From positions 306,026-370,025 of the forward strand of contig JAUIDI010000004.1 in assembly GCA_030428705.1 (NCBI GenBank): 64,000 nt of DNA, read 5' to 3'. The translations under genes and the position numbers were made by a program. How positions within the stretch are numbered: the stretch's first letter is position 1; every line of letters starts with the position of its first letter. The notes beneath the pieces are model-generated. The model had not been told where the DNA came from. It made no database searches and was given only the letters and a program-made list of their open reading frames with translations. This document shows positions 34,959 to 44,711 of the stretch, piece by piece. The DNA comes from Bacteroidia bacterium. Its GTDB lineage: Bacteria > Bacteroidota > Bacteroidia > Flavobacteriales > Flavobacteriaceae.

Positions 34959-36248
34959 ATGTTCAAATCGAAAGATACCCTGGTTACCGCCTTTGCCCTT
35001 TTTTCATTGTTCTTCGGAGCCGGCAATTTAATTTTACCGCCGCTACTGGGTTTCAAGTCAGGGGGCTTTTGGTGGCTGGTCACTTTCGGCTTTTGCCTCT
35101 CCGCGGTATTGGTACCCATTTTCGGAATATTGGCCCATGCAAGATTGCAGGGTACGATGTTCGACTTTGCCAAAAAAGTCTCTCCCACTTTTAGTATCGT
35201 TTATTGTTATATCGTATATGCCATTTCGATAAGCCTTCCTTCGCCACGTACCGCTTCGGTCACCCATGAAATGGCGGTACAGCCAATTTTAGGTTCGCCT
35301 TCCCTACTGACAAGCGTTGTTTATTTTGGGCTGGTCTTCATTTTTGTAATCAACCGTTCGAAGATCCTCAACATTATCGGCAAAATCCTGACTCCGGGTA
35401 TTATTTTGATCTTGTTCTTGATTATAGGCATTACCCTATTCAATTATGAGTTCGCTTTCGGGGAAACGGTTTTTGCAAGTGCCTTTACCGATGGTATTCT
35501 CGAAGGCTATCAAACTTTTGATGCCATTGGTGCGGTAGTAGTCGGTGGGGTCATCATCATTTCGATCAATATCAAGCACAAAAAAGCTTCTTTTGAGGCG
35601 AAGAAACAATTGATCCGCCGTGCCGGATGGTTGGCCGGATTCGGACTCTTTACCATCTATGCCGGACTCATATTGACCGGAGCCTTGATGGGTACCGAAT
35701 TCGATTCGGAAATTTCAAGAACAGCCCTTTTAAGTGGCATCTCTGCAAAAATCTTGGGCAATGCCGGAAACCTCTTTTTAAGTATTTTGGTTAGCCTTGC
35801 CTGTTTTACCACCGCCGTAGGTATCGTCACCGGAACCGCCGATTTTATCAAACACCGTTTTGGCGGTTCGCAACAGGCCTATCTGATTACTGCAATTATC
35901 GGCTGTATTCTTGGCGTGGCCATGGGACAATTCGATGTGCATTATATCATTGCCGTTGCCGTACCCGCCTTGATGTTTATCTACCCGATTACGATCATAT
36001 TGATCTTGTTGAACGTGGTGCCCGAACGTTTTGCTTCCGAAAAAGTATTTCGCGCGGTCATTTTAACGACCATACTTTTTAGTATTCCTGATTTTTTAGG
36101 GAGTATCGGGTTGGGAGAATCAACCGCCGGTCTACAGAATTATATTCCGTTAGGTAAGTATAGCATGGGGTGGGTGTTGCCAGCGTTGGTGGTTTTTGTT
36201 ATTATAAATGGCATGGAATATTGGCCTCGTATCAAAAACAACTCCTAA
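34959..36248 (+). CDS. brnQ: Branched-chain amino acid transporter BrnQ (LIVCS family)
   Basis: This inner-membrane, cation-coupled carrier imports leucine, isoleucine and valine. Its 429 residues include about twelve hydrophobic segments and the family start DTLVTAFALFSLFFGAGNLILPP, then PSPRTASVTHEMAV and TGTADFIKHRF. I start at the ATG before FKSKDTLV. A longer frame adds 14 residues unlike any carrier. The gene is divergent from the zinc-ribbon gene. Confidence 0.94.
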   Translation: MFKSKDTLVTAFALFSLFFGAGNLILPPLLGFKSGGFWWLVTFGFCLSAVLVPIFGILAHARLQGTMFDFAKKVSPTFSIVYCYIVYAISISLPSPRTASVTHEMAVQPILGSPSLLTSVVYFGLVFIFVINRSKILNIIGKILTPGIILILFLIIGITLFNYEFAFGETVFASAFTDGILEGYQTFDAIGAVVVGGVIIISINIKHKKASFEAKKQLIRRAGWLAGFGLFTIYAGLILTGALMGTEFDSEISRTALLSGISAKILGNAGNLFLSILVSLACFTTAVGIVTGTADFIKHRFGGSQQAYLITAIIGCILGVAMGQFDVHYIIAVAVPALMFIYPITIILILLNVVPERFASEKVFRAVILTTILFSIPDFLGSIGLGESTAGLQNYIPLGKYSMGWVLPALVVFVIINGMEYWPRIKNNS

Positions 36249-36360
36249 GGTCTTTTAAGGTCACCCTTTTCAACTAAAACGATTTAAGTATCTTAGGGTA
36301 TATAATCAATGATTGTATACAATTGTTAGCTGAAAGCCGAAAGCGAACTCAATTAAAAAC

Positions 36361-37692
36361 ATGATTAAACATATAGGAAATAAAGCTTTATTACTATTGG
36401 GTTTATGCCTATGTTTAATAACTGACTGTAAGAAAGATAATACCTTAAAACTGCCTATTACATACCAAAAAGGGTTTGGGCCTTTCGAAGCGTCTGGCGG
36501 AGGTTCAATTCCACTATATAATGATGATGATAGTAATCCATGGAAAAAAACATTTTTAAAAGCTTCTGGAGTACCAGAAAATTGGACTAATGTTAAAATT
36601 GGAGATATTAATTCAGATATTTACCAATATGTTTATCAAAACTACCATTTAGGCAATATTTCAAAAGAATGGTATGATGAGCTACAAAAAATGTGGAATT
36701 GGGAACCAGACACATTGAATTTGTCCAAAGAGCCAATAAAATGCAGGGCTGCTTTTGCAGTTGGAAATGATTCCATAGGAAATGCAATGGTTGTTGTAGA
36801 CGCAAACAATAATTATGATTTCAGTGATGACGAGCCTTTTATACCAATTGAATTTAATGCCAATTTAGATTGGGATTCTTTGGCAAACAATAAAGCAATA
36901 TATGTAACTTTTGAACGCCTATTGAATAATGAAAAGATACAGTTTAAAACACCTCTCTTAATCACCACTCTAAATCAAGATATATATTTACTATGCAATT
37001 TCGCTCAATACGGTACCGCAAAATTAGGACATCACTTAATAAGCATCCAATCTCCTAGATTTAGCGACTTAGCATATAAAAATGCAGGAATAGCTAGCAA
37101 TCAAAGCTTCAATGAAGAAAAACTAGAGTATGAAAAATTAGTTTTCAACAACGAATATCTTGAAATTGGGAATAACTTATATAAAAACTTGGGAGTAAAG
37201 AGAAATAAAGACTATTTACTTTTAGAAAAAATCGATTTGCCCAAAAATCAAATACGCTCTACTCAAATTGGATTTAAAGCATTTGATTTTTCAGGAAATC
37301 AGTTCAAAAAACAAACTACCGTTTCACTAGATAGTTTAGAAGGGAAATATGTACTTCTCGACTTTTGGGCTACTTGGTGTGGTCCTTGCATCCAAGAGAT
37401 CCCAAATCTCAAAACATTATATAATAAAACAGATAAATCAAAATTTGAAATTATCAGTATTGTTGGTGACAGTCCAATTCAGGCTTTAGAGAAATTAACG
37501 AATAAGCATGGAATAACATGGCCTCAAATCTTATCCGATGATTCTAACAAAATCAAAGAGAAGTTCGGGATAGTAAGATACCCGACAACGTTTCTAATCA
37601 GCCCTGAAGGAATAATTATTGCAAAAGATTTGAGAGGAAAGGAGTTGGAGACCAAAATAGAAAGTTTAATAAAAAATAAAGCCAGCAGGTAA
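36361..37692 (+). CDS. TlpA-like thioredoxin-domain lipoprotein
   Basis: A signal peptide ends at C23 (CLITDCKKDN). Residues 25-300 form a domain I cannot name, containing VVVDANNNYDFSDDEPFIP, which resembles calcium-binding loops. The C-terminal thioredoxin fold (about 305-443) carries the redox motif CGPC at 340-343 in DFWATWCGPCIQEIP and the cis-proline in VRYPTTFLISPEG. It should act as a periplasmic disulfide reductase or oxidase. The gene is distinctly AT-rich (38 G+C in 120 bases counted at 36781-36840 and 37141-37200), unlike its neighbours, which suggests recent acquisition. Confidence 0.9.
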   Translation: MIKHIGNKALLLLGLCLCLITDCKKDNTLKLPITYQKGFGPFEASGGGSIPLYNDDDSNPWKKTFLKASGVPENWTNVKIGDINSDIYQYVYQNYHLGNISKEWYDELQKMWNWEPDTLNLSKEPIKCRAAFAVGNDSIGNAMVVVDANNNYDFSDDEPFIPIEFNANLDWDSLANNKAIYVTFERLLNNEKIQFKTPLLITTLNQDIYLLCNFAQYGTAKLGHHLISIQSPRFSDLAYKNAGIASNQSFNEEKLEYEKLVFNNEYLEIGNNLYKNLGVKRNKDYLLLEKIDLPKNQIRSTQIGFKAFDFSGNQFKKQTTVSLDSLEGKYVLLDFWATWCGPCIQEIPNLKTLYNKTDKSKFEIISIVGDSPIQALEKLTNKHGITWPQILSDDSNKIKEKFGIVRYPTTFLISPEGIIIAKDLRGKELETKIESLIKNKASR

Positions 37693-37758
37693 TAAAGATC
37701 TGAGTTAAAAAAATTCTTTTAGTTCAATCTCGATACATTGCTTCAACCATATGATATT

Positions 37759-37866
37759 CTACTCAGAGTCTCTCCCATTCATCGAACAATAAAACGAATA
37801 GGCTCCCATAATCAACACCACAAAAGGAAGGTAAGTGCCAGTGGCCGCACCGATCCTATAGATCTA
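37759..37866 (-). pseudogene. C-terminal fragment of a membrane protein
   Basis: On the minus strand, immediately after and partly overlapping the end of the exonuclease III gene, a frame without a start reads RIGAATGTYLPFVVLIMGAY and continues SFYCSMNGRDSE before a stop at 37759. The hydrophobic stretch followed by a polar tail looks like the last helix of a membrane protein. The rest of the gene is absent. It could also be chance. Confidence 0.4.
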
Positions 37867-38626
37867 TTTCCAAACTAATCGGGCAATGATCGCTACCCAT
37901 GATTTGGTCATGGATATCGGCCGATTTTACCCTGTCCCAAATAGCCTGGTCGACCATAAAGTAATCGATACGCCAGCCTGCATTTCTAGATCGGGCACCA
38001 AACCGTTGGCTCCAAAAGGTATATTTGTCAAAAGTATCGGGGTGTAGTTCACGATAACTGTCCACAACGCCGAGCGTATCGATCAAATGGTCCAGCCCAT
38101 CGATTTCAACTTGCGTGAACCCCGATGTTTTGTTGTAGTTCGGTTTCGGGTTGGCGAGATCGTTCTCGGTATGGGCCACGTTAAAATCCCCGGTAATGAT
38201 CAAGGGTTTATCCTTTTGCAATTGCAAAAGATATTGGGTAAAGTCCACATCCCAAATGGCACGGTAGTCGAGCCTTTTTAACCCATTGCCACTATTCGGC
38301 ACATACACATTGACCAAATGGAATTTTTCATATTCGGCATGGGTAATCCGACCTTCGGTATCATGTTCGATCTTGCCCATATCACGGTCGAATGTAACGG
38401 GATTTTTCCGCGTCAAAATGCCCGTACCCGAATAACCTTTTTTTTCAGCGCTATTGGTAAAGATTTCATATTCGGTAATATCCTTTAACGCCTCCTTTAC
38501 CTGATCGTCCTGCGCCTTGGTTTCTTGAATACAGAAAACATCCGCGTCAAAGTCGGCCACGACATCTTCAAATCCCTTTTTTACAGAAGCCCTGATTCCA
38601 TTTACGTTCCATGATACCAATTTCAT
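37856..38626 (-). CDS. xth: Exodeoxyribonuclease III
   Basis: This AP endonuclease and 3'-5' exonuclease repairs abasic and damaged DNA. The 256-residue protein shows WNVNGIRASVKKGF, the metal ligand in CIQETKAQDDQV, NVYVPNSGNG, the catalytic GDFNVAHTEND, and the final GSDHCPISLEIDL. The LDYRAIWD and RNAGWRIDYFMV segments are standard. It lies 34 bp downstream of the aminopeptidase P gene and may be co-transcribed. Confidence 0.96.
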   Translation of the reverse strand: MKLVSWNVNGIRASVKKGFEDVVADFDADVFCIQETKAQDDQVKEALKDITEYEIFTNSAEKKGYSGTGILTRKNPVTFDRDMGKIEHDTEGRITHAEYEKFHLVNVYVPNSGNGLKRLDYRAIWDVDFTQYLLQLQKDKPLIITGDFNVAHTENDLANPKPNYNKTSGFTQVEIDGLDHLIDTLGVVDSYRELHPDTFDKYTFWSQRFGARSRNAGWRIDYFMVDQAIWDRVKSADIHDQIMGSDHCPISLEIDL

Positions 38627-38660
38627 ACCCTAGTCTTTTTTAATAGTATAAATTTTCCTT

Positions 38661-39953
38661 TTAACTGTTCATCAACGCCTCGATCTCTTCGACCTCGATC
38701 GGGATATTCCCCATTAGATTGAAAGGTTCGCCAGTTGGCTGAATCACAACATCGTCTTCCAAACGAACGCCCATTTGTTCATCGGGGATATAAATGCCCG
38801 GTTCTACGGTAAAGACCATATTGGCCTTCATCGGGGTCTTGAGCTCGCCGTAATCGTGCGTATCCAAACCGATATGGTGGCTAGTGCCGTGCATAAAATA
38901 TTTTTTATAGGCCGGCCAGTTTTTATCCTCGTTCTGAACATCGGCCTTGTCGAGAAGTCCTAGGCCCAAAAGTTCCGAGGTCATGACCTTGCCGCATTCT
39001 TTGTGGTATTCGGCCCAAATGGTTCCGGGCACCAACATTTTTGTGGCTTCGTTCTTCACACGAAGTACGGCTTCGTAAACATCTTTTTGGCGTTTCGAAA
39101 ACTTGCCGTTTACCGGAATCGTTCGCGTAAGATCACTGGAATAATTGGCGTATTCCGCAGCGATATCCATCAAGATCATGTCTCCATCCTTACATTGCTG
39201 GTTGTTCTCAATATAGTGCAGTACGTTGGCATTGTTGCCCGAGGCGATAATCGGCGTATAGGCAAAACCTTTCGAGCGATTGCGCACAAATTCGTGCAGC
39301 AGTTCGGCTTCGATCTCGTATTCCCAAACCCCGGGTCTTACAAAGTTCAGCAATCTGCGAAATCCTTTTTCGGTAATGTCACAGGCTTTTTGCATCAACT
39401 CGATTTCCTCGGGCTCCTTGACTCCACGGATCTGCTGTAAAATCGGATTACTCTTGGCCACCCGATGTGCGGGATAATCCTTTTTGACCTTCTCGATAAA
39501 CCGTGCCTCACGAGTCTGGGTAGTGACTGCTTGCCTATAATGTTCGTTGGTGTTCAAATAAATGGTTTCGGCCTCGGTCATAAGGTCGAAGAAAATCTTG
39601 TCAAAATCGGACAGCCAATATATGGTCTCGATACCTGAAACCTCGGTCGCTTTTTCCTTGGTCAGTTTTGCGCCTTCCCAAATGGCGATATGTTCATTGG
39701 TCTCGCGAACGAACAATATTTCCTGGTGTTTTTTGTCCATTGCATCCGGAAACAAAACCAAGATTGTTTCCTCTTGATCTGCCCCGCTCAAATAAAAAAT
39801 ATCGCGATGCTGCTCGAAGGGCATGGTACTATCGGCACTAATGGGGTAAATATCGTTCGAATTGAAGACCGCAATGCTTTTGGGGACCATCTGGGTCATA
39901 AATTTTTGGCGGTTCTTCTTGAAAAGGGAATTCGGAATTTGTTCGTATTTCAT
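38661..39953 (-). CDS. pepP: Aminopeptidase P (Xaa-Pro aminopeptidase)
   Basis: The enzyme removes N-terminal residues preceding proline. The 430-residue protein has an N-terminal AMP domain and a C-terminal pita-bread domain with the five metal ligands visible in MDIAAEYANYSSDLTRTIP, HGTSHHIGLDTHDYG, FTVEPGIYIPDEQ and GVRLEDDVVI. Length and motif order match bacterial PepP. It is probably cytoplasmic because no signal peptide is seen. Confidence 0.95.
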   Translation of the reverse strand: MKYEQIPNSLFKKNRQKFMTQMVPKSIAVFNSNDIYPISADSTMPFEQHRDIFYLSGADQEETILVLFPDAMDKKHQEILFVRETNEHIAIWEGAKLTKEKATEVSGIETIYWLSDFDKIFFDLMTEAETIYLNTNEHYRQAVTTQTREARFIEKVKKDYPAHRVAKSNPILQQIRGVKEPEEIELMQKACDITEKGFRRLLNFVRPGVWEYEIEAELLHEFVRNRSKGFAYTPIIASGNNANVLHYIENNQQCKDGDMILMDIAAEYANYSSDLTRTIPVNGKFSKRQKDVYEAVLRVKNEATKMLVPGTIWAEYHKECGKVMTSELLGLGLLDKADVQNEDKNWPAYKKYFMHGTSHHIGLDTHDYGELKTPMKANMVFTVEPGIYIPDEQMGVRLEDDVVIQPTGEPFNLMGNIPIEVEEIEALMNS

Positions 39954-40061
39954 TATTATCTGATTTGTTGCCTAAATGTAAGAATTACCTATAGTTTCAA
40001 GTCGGTCGGCGCATAACTATTTTGTAAATTTAGGAGCTATTCAAATAATCTAAGGAACACT

Positions 40062-43000
40062 ATGCAGATAAAACTTCGTTTCATTGCCTTACTTCTTTGC
40101 ATTCCCCTCTCCCTTACTTCACAAACCGACCCTTCCATCTTCGAAAACCTGAAATTCCGTTTTATCGGACCGGAGGGAAATCGCACCATTGCCGTTGCCG
40201 GGGTTCCCGGTGACCCCATGGTCAATTATATCGGGGCGGCCTCTGGTGGACTCTGGAAAACTACCGATGGTGGGTTGAATTGGAATCCAATTTTTGATGA
40301 CCAGGATGTTTCTTCCATCGGGTCTTTGGCGATTACTCCGACTAATCCGGATATTGTTTGGGTCGGTACCGGCGAGACATTTGTCATTCGCCCTGCGCAT
40401 GCCATGGGCGACGGTATCTATAAATCTGAGGATGCCGGAAAGACCTGGAAAAACATGGGGCTTAAAAAAACAGGGCGCATCGGGCGGATCATCGTGCATC
40501 CTACGAATCCCGATATCGTCTATGCCGCCGCCCTTGGCCATACCTACGGACCTCAACAAGAACGAGGAATCTATAAAACCACCGATGGCGGCAAGACATG
40601 GAAACGCATCTTTTTCGTGGATGAGAATACCGGTGCGGCCGAGCTGGCCATCGACCCAAAAAATCCCGAACGGCTTTTGGTCGGCATGTGGTCCATCCAT
40701 ATCAATTCGTGGGGGCTGAACAGCGGCGGCCCCGGTGGCGGGGTCTATCGCACGACCGATGGGGGCGGGACTTGGGAGCCGCTTTCAAAATATGGCCTCC
40801 CCGGAGGAAAGGACAATCCGGTCGGAAAAACGGCCGTCGCCATTTCATATTCCGAACCCGATGTTGTTTATTCCTTGTTCGAGATTGAGAGTCCGGCATT
40901 ATATCGTTCCGAAGATTTCGGAAATTCTTGGACGCTCCAGACCCGTAACCACGATATCGGGGAGCGGGCCCCATACTATATTCGCATGGCCGTTTCACCA
41001 AGCGATCCCAACGAACTTTATTTTGCCAATGTAAAGTTCAGTACCTCAAAAGATGCCGGAAAGACCATAAAAGGCGGATATAGTGCAGGGGGCGACAACC
41101 ACGATATTTGGTTGGATCCCACCAACGCCGACCGTATGATGGTGGCCCACGACGGAGGTACCAGCATTACCCTGAACCACGGCAAGAGTTTTCAACGGGT
41201 CGTCTTGCCCATTGCCCAGATGTACCATGTTTCGGTCGATGATCAAATACCGTATAATGTCTACGGAAACCGCCAAGATGGCTATTCCTATAAAGGCCCG
41301 AGCAACAGCAGACAAGGTTACATTCCCCTTGGGCTTTGGTCGGATGTAGGCGGATGCGAAAGCGGTTTTGCCCAACCCGATCCATTTGACAACGATATCG
41401 TTTGGTCGGGATGTTACGACGGCGGATTGGAACGTTTCAACGCCAAAACAGGCCATGCGCGCGAAGTGCGTGTTTGGCCCGAGGCGGCCTACGGTTGGGA
41501 ACCCGGAAAGCTGAAATACCGATGGCACTGGAATTTCCCTTTGGCCTTTTCGCCCCATACAAAACATCGGGTCTATGTGGGGAGCCAATTTGTGCACAAA
41601 AGCGATGACGACGGGCAAAGTTGGCAGGTCATCAGTCCTGATCTGACCCTCAACGACAAAACACATCAACATAGCTCGGGCGGTATCGCCATCGACAATC
41701 TGATGACCTTTGATGGATCGGTACTCTTCAGTATTGTAGAATCCCCATTGGAACCCGGACTTATCTGGACGGGCAGTAACGACGGACAGGTACAATTGAC
41801 ACGGGATGGCGGCGCAAATTGGACGAACGTAACTCAGAACATTCCCGATCTGCCGAAATGGGGCACGATCGCCAACATCGAAGTTTCCAAATATAAAAAG
41901 GGAACCGTCTATATCACGGTCGACTTGCACCAAATGGGCGACTTTGACCCTTACGTTTATAAGACAGAAGATTATGGACAACATTGGAAATTGATAAGTG
42001 GAAACGTTCCAAAATCGGTACATAGCTTTGCCCACGTCATCAAGGAAGACCCCAAAAGAGAGGGCATGCTTTATCTTGGTGTGGATAATGGAATTTATAT
42101 CAGTACGAACGACGGCGAAAGTTGGATGCGCCTGAAGAACAATCTTCCTCCCGCACCAGTGTATTGGCTAGAAATCCAAGAGCGATTTGACGATTTGGTC
42201 GTTGGCACTTACGGTAGAGGTTATTACATCTTGGACAACATTTCCCCATTGCGGGAGTATGATCCTGACGCCAAAGGCAAGGATGCCCACCTTTTTAGTC
42301 TTCGCCCTGCTTACCGTTTCCAAAATGTTCAAAGCATCAAGACCGACGGAAGGAGCATGAATTCGGGAAGGAATCCCGCGTATGGTGCCGAGATCAATTA
42401 TTATCTTAAGGACAGTACCGATAAAAAATTGGAAATTCAAATTCTGTCGAAGAACGATGAATTGATCCGTACCTTGAAAGGAAAGAACGACCCCGGTGTC
42501 AATCGGGTCATGTGGGATTTGCGTTATGAGCCTACCTTTAAGCCCAAGTTACAGACCGCCCCTCCCGGAAGGCCCTGGGTACAGCTCAATGGTGAGGGCT
42601 GGCGCCCTTTGGTCACTTGGGACCTTGATCTGATGCGGGGCCAATACGGACCAAAAGTGGTTCCTGATAGCTATAAAGTCAAATTGGTCATCGGCGAAGA
42701 TGAATATATCAGGGAGGTCGAAGTGCTGAAGGATCCCACGACCGAAGGTACTTTGGAAGACATCAAAAAACAGGTCGCCTTTTCGTTGGAACTTCGCGAT
42801 GCTATGAACTTGGCGGTAACGATGATCAATGATATCGAAGAGATTCGTGCCGAACTTGAAGTGCTCATTCCCAAATTAAAAAACAAAGGGGATGTCAAAA
42901 AAGCGGAGGAACTTCAGGTTTTAGCGGAATCAATCGCAGGCTCTTTGTATGACATCCATTTAACGGGCGCTCGGGAAGATGCCTTTCGGTCACCGATGAA

Positions 43001-43223
43001 ACTCTATGGGAGGTTAAGTGCCCTTGCCAGCGATATAACCGGGAACGGTATCGATTTCAAACCCACCGACCAACAACGGGAAGTTTATGCCATTTTTAAT
43101 AAGCGTTTGGAAGATGTGGACAAAAAGTTCAAAAAATTCATGAGCGTAGAGGTAAAAAAATTGAATGCCCAGCTTAAAAAGAGTGAATTTCAAATAAAAC
43201 TGGATAAAAAAATCAAATCATAA
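40062..43223 (+). CDS. Large secreted Asp-box (sortilin/BNR-type) beta-propeller protein
   Basis: A signal peptide (RFIALLLCIPLSLTSQ) leads into about 720 residues with at least nine Asp-box motifs, for example TTDGGLNW, SEDAGKTW, TTDGGKTW, SEDFGNSW, SDDDGQSW, TRDGGANW, TEDYGQHW and STNDGESW. These belong to one or two beta-propellers as in VPS10/sortilin-like and glycosidase-like proteins. The remaining 330 residues contain a linker, a VKLVIGEDEYIREVEVLKDP strand and a helical tail. At 1053 residues it is typical of a Bacteroidota group annotated as glycosyl hydrolases without proven activity. It heads a cluster with two peptidases. Confidence 0.88.
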   Translation: MQIKLRFIALLLCIPLSLTSQTDPSIFENLKFRFIGPEGNRTIAVAGVPGDPMVNYIGAASGGLWKTTDGGLNWNPIFDDQDVSSIGSLAITPTNPDIVWVGTGETFVIRPAHAMGDGIYKSEDAGKTWKNMGLKKTGRIGRIIVHPTNPDIVYAAALGHTYGPQQERGIYKTTDGGKTWKRIFFVDENTGAAELAIDPKNPERLLVGMWSIHINSWGLNSGGPGGGVYRTTDGGGTWEPLSKYGLPGGKDNPVGKTAVAISYSEPDVVYSLFEIESPALYRSEDFGNSWTLQTRNHDIGERAPYYIRMAVSPSDPNELYFANVKFSTSKDAGKTIKGGYSAGGDNHDIWLDPTNADRMMVAHDGGTSITLNHGKSFQRVVLPIAQMYHVSVDDQIPYNVYGNRQDGYSYKGPSNSRQGYIPLGLWSDVGGCESGFAQPDPFDNDIVWSGCYDGGLERFNAKTGHAREVRVWPEAAYGWEPGKLKYRWHWNFPLAFSPHTKHRVYVGSQFVHKSDDDGQSWQVISPDLTLNDKTHQHSSGGIAIDNLMTFDGSVLFSIVESPLEPGLIWTGSNDGQVQLTRDGGANWTNVTQNIPDLPKWGTIANIEVSKYKKGTVYITVDLHQMGDFDPYVYKTEDYGQHWKLISGNVPKSVHSFAHVIKEDPKREGMLYLGVDNGIYISTNDGESWMRLKNNLPPAPVYWLEIQERFDDLVVGTYGRGYYILDNISPLREYDPDAKGKDAHLFSLRPAYRFQNVQSIKTDGRSMNSGRNPAYGAEINYYLKDSTDKKLEIQILSKNDELIRTLKGKNDPGVNRVMWDLRYEPTFKPKLQTAPPGRPWVQLNGEGWRPLVTWDLDLMRGQYGPKVVPDSYKVKLVIGEDEYIREVEVLKDPTTEGTLEDIKKQVAFSLELRDAMNLAVTMINDIEEIRAELEVLIPKLKNKGDVKKAEELQVLAESIAGSLYDIHLTGAREDAFRSPMKLYGRLSALASDITGNGIDFKPTDQQREVYAIFNKRLEDVDKKFKKFMSVEVKKLNAQLKKSEFQIKLDKKIKS

Positions 43224-43238
43224 ACCATTGAATAAAAT

Positions 43239-44690
43239 ATGAAAAGAATTACGCCATTTTTAATCGCACTATTACTTGTATTTTCTTGCACCGAAACCAA
43301 AAAAGAAGAAACCCAAGCGGAACTTTTTGCAAGGCTCGATACCGAAATCAAGCAAAATTCCAAAGCGTATACCACTTTGGAAGAGGCAACAAATACAATC
43401 GGCCATCGTCTGACCGGTTCGGAAAACGGGGCCAAGGCCGAGGAATATACCTATAACAAATTCAAGGAATACGGTTATGAGGATGTTGCCTACCAAACTT
43501 TCGAGGTCGAAGCATGGGCCAGGGGCGACGTCTCCCTAAAAATAAATGACACGGATGTGAAGGTGGTCACCTTAGGCCATTCTCCCGTGGAAGCAAGTGT
43601 TACCGGCGAAATTGTCGATATGGGCAATGGATTGGATGTGGATTATCAAAACAATCCGGATGCGGTGAAAGGTAAGATATCCCTAGTCTATATTGGTATT
43701 CTGGAGGGAAGCGAAGAAGGACTTACCAATCTGCACCGAAGCGAAAAAACCGCTCTGGCGATTAAATACGGGGCAATCGGAATTATCATCATCAACCAAG
43801 TCGACAATGGTGTTCTATTGACGGGAACCGCATCGGTAACCGGGGAATTGATTCCGATTCCCGCAGTCTGTATCGGCAAAGAAGACGGAATGACATTAAA
43901 GGAGTCCTTAAAAAGCGGTAAGGCTACGGCCGATATAGCAATGACCAATAAGAGTGACATAATCAAGGCAAGAAACGTTATCGCCACCTTAAAAGGCAGC
44001 GAACTGCCCGATGAGGTAATCGTTATCGGGGGGCATTTAGATTCTTGGGACCTGGCCACAGGAGCTATCGATAACGGTATCGGTTCGTTTGCGGTACTCG
44101 ATATCGCACGGGCTTTCAAAGCCAATAACTTAAGCCCCAAACGAACCATTAAATTTACGATGTTCATGGGTGAAGAGCAAGGACTTCTAGGGTCAAAATA
44201 TTTTGTCAATGAAGCCATCAAAGACGGGACCATTGACAATATAAAGTATATGATGAACCTTGATATGTCGGGCAATCCTATCGGGATGAACGCAGGCGGA
44301 AAGTTGGATGATGAAGCCTTTTTCAAATCTTTGGGCGCGGCCATTCAACAACAGGACTCTATCTATAAAAACGATTTTTCGAACCGATCCGGCCTGCACA
44401 GTGACCACCAGCCTTTTATGCTCGAAGGCGTACCCATCTTATCGGTACATAGCAACCTTGACCGTTCCATTTACGGGTGTTACCATTCCGATTGCGACGA
44501 TTTTGATTTGGTCAATAAAGAACATATAACCAATACGGCCCGCTTTGGTACCATGATGCTTTATGGCCTCGCCAATGCGGATGAACTTCCGGCGACCAAA
44601 ATGGATAGTGAGACTACCAAAGAGTTCATGATCAAGAACAATCTCAAGGAAAAGCTGATCATTGGCAATGATTGGAAATGGGAAGAATAA
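43239..44690 (+). CDS. M28-family aminopeptidase lipoprotein with PA domain
   Basis: C17 follows the lipobox LLLVFSC. Residues about 125-240 form a protease-associated insert, and the M28 domain shows zinc ligands in GGHLDSWDLATGAIDNG, FMGEEQGLLGSKYF (Glu-Glu pair), NLDMSGNPIG and a late HSDHQPFMLEGVP. All ligands look intact. The enzyme should remove N-terminal residues from peptides in the periplasm or at the surface. It lies 15 bp after the Asp-box gene and 21 bp before a second M28 gene, so the three are likely one operon. Confidence 0.92.
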   Translation: MKRITPFLIALLLVFSCTETKKEETQAELFARLDTEIKQNSKAYTTLEEATNTIGHRLTGSENGAKAEEYTYNKFKEYGYEDVAYQTFEVEAWARGDVSLKINDTDVKVVTLGHSPVEASVTGEIVDMGNGLDVDYQNNPDAVKGKISLVYIGILEGSEEGLTNLHRSEKTALAIKYGAIGIIIINQVDNGVLLTGTASVTGELIPIPAVCIGKEDGMTLKESLKSGKATADIAMTNKSDIIKARNVIATLKGSELPDEVIVIGGHLDSWDLATGAIDNGIGSFAVLDIARAFKANNLSPKRTIKFTMFMGEEQGLLGSKYFVNEAIKDGTIDNIKYMMNLDMSGNPIGMNAGGKLDDEAFFKSLGAAIQQQDSIYKNDFSNRSGLHSDHQPFMLEGVPILSVHSNLDRSIYGCYHSDCDDFDLVNKEHITNTARFGTMMLYGLANADELPATKMDSETTKEFMIKNNLKEKLIIGNDWKWEE

Positions 44691-44711
44691 AATGAAGAAA
44701 TTCTAGATTTC

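Noticed and set aside
40119..42035. Long antisense frames inside the Asp-box protein gene
   Set aside because: They mirror the codon pattern of the real gene, carry atypical compositions and have no independent start context.
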